A stretch of DNA of 64,000 nucleotides from Ditylenchus dipsaci (Eukaryota > Nematoda > Chromadorea > Rhabditida > Anguinidae), in NCBI GenBank assembly GCA_004194705.1, contig SADC01000910.1, positions 186,001 to 250,000 of the forward strand, in the 5' to 3' direction. The notes under the pieces were generated by a model. That model worked only from the letters and a program-made list of their open reading frames with translations. It made no database searches and had not been told where the DNA came from. Both the position numbers and the translations under genes were made by a program. Below, in pieces: positions 46,001 to 57,600 of this stretch (positions are counted from its first letter, which is position 1; each line of letters starts with the position of its first letter).

Positions 46001-47191
46001 GGGCGTCAATTAAAATTTTTAAAATTTCGACTAAAAAACTATGATACTCCCTGTTGTTCAAATTTTTTTTCTCAGAATCAAAAAAAAACAGCCGGTTTTC
46101 TCATGAAATCGGGGTAGAGAAGCATGAATAGGAGGTTGTCTTTTCCATTCGAGCACTCTGCGTTGCGGGATTCTATACTCGAGACGAATTTTAAACAGGA
46201 TAATACCAAAAATTAACAAAAAAAAACAATGCGAAGAAAACGCAAACTGAGAGATTTAGTGTTAGAAATAGAGATCCACATCATGGGACTTTTCAATCGA
46301 TTCTAAGGTGGCGCTGTGATGAAATTTTTTTTTGCAAGACCGAAAATAGAGCGTGCTATCATTTCTGAAATAGTCATACATAATTAGTAAATCATTGCTC
46401 TTAATTAACAATTTTCTTAATAATTTTGAATTTCCTACAATACTAATGAATATTTTAATCTTTTATCAATAAACATTTTATAAAACCATCCTAAACACTA
46501 CATATCCACCTAAAATCACCTGAGAAGCTCGTAAATCGCATACTTTTCAAGTTCTGATATAAAAAATTGAATTTTATGCGTTTCGACTGATGTATTATTT
46601 ACAGTCGAATTTGGATAAACGAACACTCCTTCGTGACGGGATTAGGTGTCTGCTTATCGGGAGTGTCGGTTTAACGGAGGTGTCGGCTTATCGAGAGTAA
46701 ATATTTGTATTGATTTTAAGGGTGTCGGCCATAGTTTCACGGGCGCCGGCGCCGCTAGTCAAAACGGGAGCCGGCGCTGGACATCGACCTTACAATCCTT
46801 AGGTGCCAGCGTTGCCGATAACTTTTTTTCGAGACTGCCTATGACTTACTTTTAGATCGAAAAAAAATTATTCGTCATATTTTTTTATAGCCGCAGATGC
46901 TAAGAGCATTTTCATTAAGAGGAGAAAAGTCAGCGCTTGTGCATTTATGGTGTTGGCTTATCGAGTTTCTTAAGACGAAACAATTGTAAGGATTGCCTAG
47001 CCTCCTTTCCCGTATTCCAGCGAATTCCCTATAGAAAACTATAAGGGAATATTTTCAGTAAAATATTGCCAGAAATAGTTTAATTTAAACTGCCATTTGT
47101 CTTGTGACGACAAAAAGAAGCAAGGGGGTCCAAACGAAATTAATTCAGTCTTGTTATAATTTTTCTGAATTTATTTTGTGCCTATGCTTCA

Positions 47192-49242
47192 CAGTGTTTC
47201 AAAACACAAAAATCTATTTGGTTCATTTTTAGACAAAACGCCAAGATTTTGAAAGAGTCTATTTCGAAATTTATTGGTTTTTTTCTTTTTTGCTATTTCC
47301 CCGTAATTTTTTATAGCAAAATATGAACTTTCCGAAAGTTTCGAAAGAGTTACACCATCTTAACTTTCTATAACACATAGCACATCATACACCAAGGTGG
47401 TGCAGCGTCTAGTTTCGCCATAAAATTAGTCAAATGCAAAAGATATCGAGAAAGTTAAATGTTTAAAGTAAAATTTTTATTGAAATGAATATAACGGATA
47501 ACAAATGTGCAAAATCGGTGCCTTAGGAACATTTATTCTGATGGATCATACCAACCTCCTCATCGAGCGTCATACACCAGCACTAAACAATTGTAAAATG
47601 AGGTAGGCACACGATTAATTTATGTTAAAATTAACTAACTTCTTTGCCCACGCTTCTTGTAAAGGTTTTGCAGCCACATTCATGAGAACGAACTGGATCT
47701 TTGGTGCTAATAATAATACATTGTCGTGATTGCAATCTGAAAGAAGAGCTGAATAAAAGAATGACAACGGGTTTTACACATATTCTTTAACTGCCAATTC
47801 TTCAACTGGACTGTTCTTCAACCGGACTAAAGAATATGTGTAGAGCCTAACAATACTGACTACAGAATTATCTAACCTGAACAACAGTGCATGACCGGAT
47901 CGTGATCGATTGGCACTCTAATAGATCCAACTACGAGATTACTTTCATCAGGAGTAGAGCCGACAGGAGATGGAATTAGAGCAGCCGTTGCAGTTCCTTT
48001 GTAAGCGCCACACGAGTAGTAGTTCCCCATACATCCTTCTCTTCTTGGCACTGACATCATTCTTAGCAGAGATATGGTAGACGATGGAGTAGTGTTTGCT
48101 GTCTTCCGGAAGGATCTTGCATGCATTGAAGATCTCCTGAATAGGTAAGTGTGGAACCGGTCATTAAAGAATATGAATGACTTACTTTGACATCCTCATT
48201 TCTTTGAGGTTCGTTTATTGCAACTGCCGGACGAATTCGAAACATTTCGTTGGACGTGCACTTGACTTTCAAAGCGACGGTTTAGCTGAGAGGATAGCTT
48301 TGGCTTTGGCATCATCTTGAGCTTGTTTTGACTGCTCTTCCTTTTCTTCGGCCAATTTTGCTAGAAAAATCTTAATGTTTCCAAAATTTCGCAAACATTG
48401 GAAAATGCAACCACCAAAAAATTTACTTACATAGACGAGCTCTACGCATCATGTTTGCTTGTTCGGCAGCTTGAATTTTGGCTTCATCTAGTTTCTGCTT
48501 CTTCAGCCTTTCCTTTTTCCATCTTTTCTTGGCTGCGGCTGCACGAATTTCGGCCAGAGACAGTCCATTTGGCTTAGCGCACATTCTTCTGGTGGAGACC
48601 ATCTTCAGCTCTAAAAATCACTGAATTTATTTTTGTATGAGACACACCAATTTTGTATTTTTGGGGCTTTTTTATGCACCAAAAGAAAGCCTACAATCTC
48701 TTTTACCCGAAAATCCAGACCGATTTTTGTAAAACCAGAATTTTCAAAACTAGAGGCCATTTGAAGCAAACAACTGGCATTTTTCCGAGTAAAAATAGGG
48801 GTTTTTGCGTTTTCCATCTAACTTTTGCATAAAACACCTAAAATTTGCATTTTTTGTATACGTCCTTGGTACCAAAATGCAGCAAATTCACTCCTCTATC
48901 GAGCCTCCAGTTGCGTTTCAGGAAACCTCGACAAAAAATAGTGCTAGAATCTCAATCGAGTCAACTAGATGAAAAAAAATTCTTGGAAATTTTCACAGAA
49001 ATCAATTATAGCATTCAAATTTTGCATGTTTTATGGGCAAGTGATGGCTCATTCGAAAGCCCTTAGTGTAAGGAATATTTTGGCTATAAATATGCAAAGG
49101 CTAAAGAGAAAAAAAATCGATGACGAACACGAAATAAAAAATAGTCTGAAATCGATTATTTTTGAAAATTTTGCCATTTTTTTATTTGGCGCCAAATTTT
49201 CCTAACATACTAAAATTCGAATTTTGAAACACTGTGCGCTTG
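47192..49242. mobile_element. second transposon of the 9313 family
   Basis: CACAGTGTTTCAAAA at the left is inverted at 49228-49242 (TTTTGAAACACTGTG). Like the copy at 9313-12020, it has an ACGCCAAG motif near the left end, GGCGCCAAATTTTCC near the right end, the homologous 48630-48900 flank, and a minus-strand ORF that starts MVxTRR. Confidence 0.65.
47640..48602 (-). pseudogene. transposon-encoded protein, unknown function, frameshifted
   Basis: Exon 48602-48431 reads MVSTRRMCAKPNGLSLAEI ... then a basic, Ala-rich helix (AAAAKKRWKKERLKKQK). The next exon (48361 down to about 48186) continues KLAEEKEEQSKQAQDDAKAK and, after a shift near 48290, VKCTSNEMFRIRPAVAINE. A third (about 48128-47880) carries IFNACKILPEDSKHYSIV and, after another shift, GNYYSCGAYKGTATAALIP ... 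IDHDPVMHCCS. A last piece (about 47745-47650) has RSHECGCKTFTRS. I recognise no domain. Its N terminus resembles that of the 9313-family protein, its C terminus does not. Confidence 0.45.
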
Positions 49243-49350
49243 CCTACGCTCTTTTGTTATTGCGAAAGAAAGCCAGTGAATTTCTATATGATCAGAATTT
49301 GGACTTTATCTCGCCAGTCTGAACCCGTGAGTCTGTTAGTTCTAGTGATG

Positions 49351-50161
49351 GCAACAGCCATCACTGGAACTAAGTCTTCTTGTGCCATCGATTCTTCTAT
49401 TTATTCCGGTGATGATATTTCCAACCTTGAGTCTGTTTCTTCCAGATCTAATTTCAGTGAAATTATCTCCACTTCATATGACTACATTATCTACTCAGAT
49501 ACTGTCATTTCCAACTCAGAGAGAGAGGAGCCTAGCTCCGAGATTCCAGTGACCAGATATGAGCAAGCTCTAAAAGAGTTCAAGCTATCAGTGCATATAT
49601 CTTCTAAGATTCTGTGGAATCAAATATCCAGTCCGGTCTTAACTTGGCACTTGGTTACTTCTCGGATGACAGTGCTTTTCCAGAGTTGCCTGACAGTTCT
49701 ATCTCCAGCTCTATCGCCAGTCCTATTCGAGTCGATACGCCTAATGCGTCTCCTCATCCAGCGCCCGTCTCCAGCTCCTCCAGTCCTGCTATGGCGACGA
49801 CTCCAGTGATGAAGAAGAAGAATCTCCAGAATCAACAGGATCCAATAGCTTGTCTATTCCTGTTAAATCGCCCGTTATAATAAAGTCTCATCCATATTGT
49901 ATTAATAGTGCTGTGAGTAAAACCCCCGAGTTTGAGTCGTATTTTGGTTTTGATTCCCCAGGGCAATCCGCGGACAATACACACAACTTGTCAAACTTTA
50001 CTCAATTCAGAACATGTAATAATATATTTCAACCGAAAATCAGTCAATCAATAACATTAGAAGAGAAAAAATTAGTTAACCGGCTCTTTTTTGTTGTTCT
50101 TATATGTCGTCCAAAACAATACGAAAATGATGAAGAAAATGACGCAGAAAAAAAAGAATAA
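49351..50161 (+). pseudogene. Ser/Asp/Glu-rich ORF, unknown, with frameshifts
   Basis: Begins MATAITGTKSSCAIDSS and stays coding-like through VTRYEQALKEFKLSVH (about 49600), shifts frame to VESNIQSGLNLALGYFSDD ... SSISSSIASPIRVDTP, shifts again near 49780 to YGDDSSDEEEESPESTG and runs into KTPEFESYFGFDSPGQS before ending near 50161. Strong Ser, Asp and Glu bias suggests a disordered acidic protein. It lies between the transposon at 47192-49242 and the right end of the larger element, so it may be that element's own cargo. No domain recognised. Confidence 0.45.
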
Positions 50162-50864
50162 TTACAAAACAAAACTTTAATCGACAAATTTTGACAGAAA
50201 TTCAAAAAATGGCTAAAAATATTCTAGAAAATAGAAGGTGTCGGCTCATTCAATGTCTCGGTTTGCCGAGGGTGTCATCGAGTGTCGGTTTATCGAGGGT
50301 GACCTTTGCTTTATTTATTAGCCGGACAACCAAATTTTTAAAAAGCGTCGGTTTATTGAAGTGTCCGATGATCCAAATTCTCCTACTAAGGGACGGTTCG
50401 TAAGGGTCACAGGTTATCGAGGTTTTACTTCATATGTCATTCTTGACTTCACAGAAAAGTAAATAACACTTCAAGCAGAGCTCGGAACTCAAAATTTTAA
50501 ATAAAAGTCATTCAGTCATTTTTTTTTGTCAAAAAGATACATTTCATCCAGTGCCGGAGTTTCCAAGGACGTTTCTCAGCCGACCATTCCACCGGCCTTC
50601 TAGTCGGCTTTTGGCCTTGAGTTAAAAAATCTTGATCTCTTCTTCTTCCTTGTTGTCTCTTTTTTCCTTCGGCTTCAGCCCCATTGATAATTTTCGCTTA
50701 ACAATCATCTTTCTCCTTCGTGTTTGCTGATATACTTTCGCTGTGGTCTTAGATACCTACTCTTTTTGCAATATTTTTCAGTCTTCAGTAAAGTCACTTC
50801 TCTTTTCGATGAAAAGAGATTCTTTACTCCGGCCCAAGTTTTTAATTATTATTGTAGTTTAAAT

Positions 50865-50962
50865 AAAAGTCGAGCAGAACTTTGTCCCTCTACTGGGGAT
50901 CTAACTGATCACTATATTTCACCGGCTTCCGCTGCCATTAAGCTACCCAGTCAATAAAACCG
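50865..50962 (-). repeat. tRNA-like (SINE head) sequence
   Basis: On the minus strand GGTAGCTTAATGGCAG resembles a box A/D-arm and GATCAGTTAGATCCC, about 40 bases on, a degenerate box B. The acceptor stem does not pair well by eye, so a tRNA-derived SINE is more likely than a functional tRNA. Confidence 0.4.
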
Positions 50963-51414
50963 CGGCATTTTTTTCATAGATTATTTTCTGCAAACACTTT
51001 TGGGATGGCCTTTGGCCTAAAAGGGTTTGCAAAATTACAAGTTCAAAAAACCGATTTTAATCAAAAAAGAAAATTGGCAGCAAACACCATTTCCATATAT
51101 ATATATTTTTTAACATTTTAAAAGTACTAAAAAATTTCTCTAAATTATTGAAAATGTTTGAGTCCGTCCTAACATAAAGCTGACTAAACTAGCGCCCAAG
51201 CCTAGATTCTATGATGAAAACATGGTTTTGAAAGAAAAAATTAATGGGGCGGATATCCGCTACTTGCAAGAAGAAAATTCACGTAAAAAAGTCAGACAAG
51301 AGTTTGCTCAAAACACTATTCTGAAAATATATTTTCTGGTTGTTTTACAACTTTAAAAGACCCAGAACTTTATTTAATTAGTTTTTAAGTTTAATATCTG
51401 ACACTATTGTATTA

Positions 51415-51600
51415 CGGTCAACTCTCGATACAGTGTACCCTCGATATAGTGTAGATCTCGATACAGTGTATATTTTTTCAACCTCATTTAGTCAGCTCTA
51501 AGCCAAACTGGCTTGCAGTGTACCCTCGATACAGTGTAACTCTCGATATAGTGTATATTTTTCCGATCCCCGCGAGCTACACTGTATCGAGAGTGGACTG
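51415..51600. mobile_element. pogo-type MITE just downstream of MFSD11
   Basis: CGGTCAACTCTCGATACAGT and ACTGTATCGAGAGTGGACTG are inverted, flanked by TA on both sides. GTGTACCCTCGATA(C/T)AGTGTA is repeated inside. It ends 42 bp from the MFSD11 stop codon. Confidence 0.8.
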
Positions 51601-51642
51601 TATATGTCTTTGGCAATAAAATCTTATGTATTAACAAATAAA

Positions 51643-54600
51643 TTAATCATTATGCGGCACTTGTTGGTCATCATCCTCATTGCTGGGCATTCTTTCAGCC
51701 AAGAAAAAGGCCGTACAAGCAATCACTGCTCCAACAACTAGAATCGCCAAATGATATTGCAACACTGAATTAATAAAGTTACTACTCTTTTCTAAAAAAA
51801 GAAACTAGCTTAGCGTGCTGCTGTAGAAGAATGCGGCACAGGTGAGCAAGGATTGGAAGAACTTGAAGAGGGAAAATGCCTTAAATTTTGCGTAAAGACT
51901 CACAAAGAAACCTAGCCAACTAGTTTTTAACTCGCCTAAAAGTGTTTATTCTCGTTGAATGACCAGTATGCGACTTTAAACCAAATCCTTGAGATTTCGG
52001 GCCTATATACCAAAAAGTTAGTAAAGTATCGAGAACCACAGGGTGGACCAAGTTGTTTTGATAACAAACTTCTAAATAAACTGTAAAAGTAGAATAAAAA
52101 AAGGTGTGATAATTTGGCATTTCTTTAATAGTTGGTAGATTTTTTATTTTCCCTACTGTTTACATTTTCTGATATATTTTTTTAAGCGGTATGGACAAAT
52201 ATTACGTATAGTAGAGTGAATTCGAATAAATGTGTACGCTATTTGTAAGCCACGGGGTTTCAAAAACCGAATTTGTGTTCATTAGAGAATTTTGGGCGGG
52301 GGTTTATTCAATAGCGGACAATTCAAAAAGCGGATAATTCAACAAAGTAATTTTCCACAGTCGGATTATTAAAAAACCGGATAATTCAACAGTGGATTCT
52401 GATGTACTGGTGGTTTCATGTGATGATAAGACTTCTTTTGCTTGCAAAGACGGCCCCACGCTAACCAGTTCTCGAAGGGATAAATTCTTGCTTTGATTTC
52501 CGGAGGAGCTTGTTTAAATCTCAGCTCAACGGGACTTTGTTATTGAGCATCCCAAATGTCGTTTCTTTGAAAAATTACGATGCCAAACAATACATTTCTC
52601 CAAAAAAAAGATATTCTGTAGAAAATAATCGAGTGTTCTTTTTTGGAGAAATGTATTGTTTGGCATCGTAATTGTTTGCGACCATGTTGAAATTTTATTG
52701 GAAATAAAAAAATTCAGTTCGAGAATATTTTCCGTTCTCTAGAAAAGCGTGCCCGTGCAAATGATCATTGAGTACGGTAGGCATGGCCTTTAACTGAGAA
52801 TGTTGTTTAAATAATTTAAGTGAAAGTGTCAATAAATCAAGCAAAGTTGTTGCATCCGTTCCCAAACTTTTGAAAATCTAAATTGTATTTAGAAAGAAAA
52901 AAAAGTTACTTTGAAATTCTTGGCGTTTTGTTTGTCTTTAACTGAACACAAATTTGGTTTTTGAAACCCCGTGAAACGTAATAAATATATGAACGCAATT
53001 AACTCCTTGGTCATAGTGCGAGGAAAGAAGTGCTGCCAAGAAATTCGCATTTTATTTGGGGTTATATTAAAAATTGGCCATAGAATACTGAAAACTAGGT
53101 TGACTTGCGCCTTACAGGCGCTTTTTCACAAACGCTCCTTCTTACTTCTTATGACTGTTGTCATGACACCACGAAAACAAATTTTCCTACAGACACATTC
53201 GTTAAGGTACTTCCCGGATAAATCGGTTACCGTTTATTCGGTTTATATCCCCTCTGAGTAGTTAGGGTGCTCTTCAAAGGCTGAGAGGCCCTCGAGAGGA
53301 GTTGATGCTCTTTAAGTGGTTAAGTTACAGTCGGGGTATCCTTGAGGTAATTGACCATGAGGTTACCTACCCACCCTCGCAGCACCCTACCTACTCCCCT
53401 GACACCAAAAATCACACTCTCGGCAGCCCTACCTACTCTATTGGCACACCTACCTACTCTCCCAGCACCCCTACCTACTTCCCTGACACCCATACCCATC
53501 CTCCTAGCACCCCTACCTACTCCCCTGACACCAAAAATCACACTCTCGGCAGCCCTACCTACTCTATTGGCACACCTACCTACTCTCCAGCACCCCTACC
53601 TACTCTATTGGCACACCTACCTACTCTCCCAGCACCCCTACCTACTCTTCTGACACCAACAATCATAAGGTTGTGCATAAGGTTGTGTTTGAGCATAAGG
53701 TTGTGAATAACCATATTTGCAAAATTTACTAAAAACCCCAAAAGTTCTCAAAAAAGTCCAGGATTCCGGAAATTTAGGGAATTTTATTAAATTTTACAAA
53801 TATGGTCATTTACAACATTATGCCCAGAGTGTAGCCCTTCTCTCTGGCATCACTTTGAGTGTTAATTTGTAAATGAGAATCTCCATGAAATTAATTAGAA
53901 AAAAACCAAGTATAGCCAATTAATTAATAAAAAATGTAACGGTTTTGGCTATAACGAGTATTTGCGCAAATAATTTGTTCGCAAACAAAGTAGAGCCAAA
54001 CAATCCAAGAGGTTGTTTTGTTCTATTTTCTTCGAGCGTTCTCGGGCCAGGAAATCCTCGAGTACGTCGGATAAGATGGAGGACGGCTGGATCCCTGGTG
54101 TTCTCATTCACGTATCGCTGTAAGATCTTGAGTGCTGCAGTTGCTTCTCCAATGGTAACTGGTAGCACTGGCTCTTCTTTCACCTCCATCACTTCAGTGT
54201 CAATGAAACGAAAAAAAAAAATAAAATCGAAATAATCAAGCATTACCTGCTCGCTTCCAGCTCTTCCGCATCCGCTTTCGAGACAACCGCCACGATTTCT
54301 GCCAGAGTAAGTCTTCCACCGATCAATTAATTTGACATTTTATGAGATTATGTTATAAATGTTATATAGAGAGACAATATATGGGCTGGGGGTCGAGAAA
54401 AACTTATGTTATAAAGAGTTTTATGTTATGTAGAATTATGCTATACAGAGAGTCCATTTGGCTTAGTTTAGGAACGACCAACCAAATCGTTTCCAGGATT
54501 ATGTTATAAGGAGTTTTATGTTATGTAGAGTTATGTTATATAAAGAGTCGACTGTAGAGGTTTTTTTCGCACTTCTTTCTACATTTTTGTAATAATTTTT

Positions 54601-57600
54601 TGTCAATTTTTCAAAAAATTTCATACCATTACGTAGCTCTGAATCTTGGTTTTCTTACGAGCTATCAAGCTTTGCTAAATTCAGAAATGTAGAAATTTTA
54701 TTGTTTTGAAAAACAAATTTTTTCCTTAAATTGTTTTTTTAAAACCTTTAAACATCTAACTTTCTGACCACATTTAGCTAAGTTTGATAGCTCATAAAAA
54801 AGGTAAGATTTAGAGCTACATAATGGTAAAAAAATTTCGAAAAAATTGTGAAAAAATTATTACAAAAATGTAGGAAGAAATGAAAAAAAATCTACGGCCA
54901 ATTTTCAGTATTCTACGGCAAAATTAAACACCGCCCTTTTATTTGTCCAAATACAAATCTATTATAGGAAACGGCACTTGTTAACTTTAATGCCCCTAAT
55001 GTAAAGTCAACTTTTGAGGCTCAAACGTGTTCACCAAATATGTGTCTTTCTGGTCTGGATTCCCGAAGCAAGCAAGCTCCAAGGAAACGCCCCGTAATTG
55101 ATTTATGTTTATTGGGAATTTCCTAAATCAGATTTGCCCTAAGACATATAAAATGACGATTTCCCGACAGCACTCAAGTTTGACTTCGATCTCTAACTTT
55201 GACTAAGCGGCACCCAAATTTTAGGACTCAATTTTTTGTTTTTGTTAAATGAAGAATACCTGGGCACTCTTAGACGAGTATTTAGTAATAAGGAAAGCAA
55301 AAATTTGGGTGTTCCAACAAGCATCTCCAAATCCTAGTAAAAAACCACAGAACAGGGCAAGTGAGACGCTAAAATAATATTATTTACCTTTTTCCTTTGT
55401 TTTTGCTAAAAGACGGTGTTATCACTGGTTATATTAAAATTCGAAAATACGGGGTTTAGTAGAAAAGCATATAAACTCAGAAACAGGGTTGTATCCTCAG
55501 CCGGCTGAAGTAAAATTTTTGACCCGACTGACGGCTGAGGCTGAGGAAAATTTTGCCAACTCGGATGGCTGAGGCTGATGACTGGGGTAACTGTCAAGTA
55601 TATCATCCTGGCATCATGTTTTGACCTTTATTATATTAATGTTTATTATTTATTGTTAATTTTTCAAAAAACGTCTGTCCTCCACTTTAAAAACATTTTT
55701 ATCCCGAATACTAACGACCTGAGAAGTTTGAAATTGGTCGAAAACATTGAGCTCGTGCCTATGACTGTAACGTCTGCTCGTCATTTTTTAAAAATAAATT
55801 CATCACTGCTTACCGTGGTTCAATTAAACCTGTGCTATCTAAAAAATTACATACTTATTAAAACTAAAGCAACTAAACATACCAGTAGGGTAGAGAGGAG
55901 CAAGAGCAGGAAAATTGATAAAAATGCCGATAAAGGCCACCAAGTGAACAAGCGCACCCAAAATAACTATGCGATCACGTCCAAGACCTCGTGTTTTCGA
56001 TCCCAAAATACCAAAAAACCGGCTAAAATTTTCATAAATTAATTTTAATGGGTATCTAAAACACACGTCCAGGATACTTACAAGATGCTTGACCCAATCC
56101 TTGCGCTATAGCATTGAGTCCAAGCAATGTCTTTGTATTTGGGACTAGTGCAGTGTTTGTGACCAGCTTACTAGTAGATGTGATACCTTAATGAATTTTC
56201 ATGCAATTAAGTTTAACTACACTTAGAAATTTACAGGTAGGATAAATTGCACTCCAAAAACTTAGCTCTACACCGGAATAAGCAAAGGCAATAGCCATGA
56301 GAAGCATCCGTTTGGTCAATGTCAATCTAATAGTGGATCCTTAAAAACGTATTAAAAATTTTTTGAGATGTCTCCATAATTTCAACCAAGAGCTAAATTT
56401 AATAAGTTTCTTGGCGTTAAAAAAAATAATCATAAATTTGACAAAACAAAGCTTGTCGGTCGTTTCTAAGATTTTCAACGTGCTATTCCTAGATTGAAAC
56501 AGAGGAAATGATCAAGTTCTTGGTAGTTATAAATAAATTCTACAAAAACGCGCTTTACTATGTGTCTCAAGAAAAAGACTGCCCTCTTAAAGAATCGGAC
56601 CTGTTTTTCGCGTCGGTCTTCCTTTGATTTTTTGTGTGTTTTTTAGGCTTGAGTTTAGGCAAGGGTTGGCCAGCGTATTTTAGGGCGGACTCAAACATGT
56701 TTTTCTTACGCCGAGGAAAATGTTTATGTCCGTCTTAAAATACGCTGGCCTACCCTTGCTTGAAGGGGCATGCCCATGCTAATAAGAGGTGGTGCCGGGA
56801 ATTATAATTTTTTTCCTAATCATTGAACTTCTGTATTGATTTTTCAACTTGGTTTCTAACAAAACCATACCTAAAAATAAATTCTAGGCCTTGTTTTGTT
56901 AGAAACCAAGTAAAAAATCCGTACAGAAGTTCAATGATTAGGAAAAAAATTTGAATTCCCGGCACCACCTCTTATTAGCGTGGGCATGCCCCTTCAAGCC
57001 TAGAAGACACCCCAAAAATTAACAGGGCGGATCAAGGCAAAAATGGGCCGATTCTTTAATAAGGCCAAAAAGACTTTCAAAGTTGAGGAGTGGATTATTA
57101 GTAGCTGGTGGCTAATTAGAGATAATACGTAGGCAAATAAATGAAAAGTTTTATAATTTAAGAACAAATGTATGCTTACCAATCACTTGCATGTGAGTCA
57201 AGTGTGTTTCTTGTAGTGGTAACTGGGGTTCAAGAATATTTTCTATTCCTGACTCAGTTGAAATATTAGGTACAACTGTAGTTGGCAGTCGAAGTGCACC
57301 AAGAATTACAATACCAATCAGTGTCATAACTGAAAATGTATTGTTAAGATCTCTTATCGAAAAGTTGAGTTACCTGTAAATACTCCATAGAGTATGTGCA
57401 TGGTTTCATCATTGATTTTGTCAGAGCTGTGGAACACGATGTAAAGGAAAACACCACCAAGAACAATACTAAAATCAAACAAACGACATTTTTACAGATC
57501 CCACGAAAACACGGTAGGCTGAATTCTCAGCATTTGGCCGATTTTGACAGAAAATTGGTGATTTTGACGAGTTGGATTGGCATACAAAGTACTACAGTTT

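Larger units (their letters stand above)
46603..50393. mobile_element. 3.8-kb element with GTCGGTTTATCGAGG subterminal repeats, nested
   Basis: The left end CAGTCGAATTTGGATAAACG follows TA; a related inverted end is recognisable at about 50370-50393 (GTCCGATGATCCAAATTC). GTGTCGGCTTATCGAG motifs occur at 46660-46700, near 46955, and at 50235-50370. Inside lie the transposon at 47192-49242 and a Ser-rich ORF. The right end is diverged. Confidence 0.5.

Noticed and set aside
50865..50962. Functional tRNA gene
   Set aside because: The box A and box B resemblance is imperfect and no paired acceptor stem could be made; a SINE remnant fits better.
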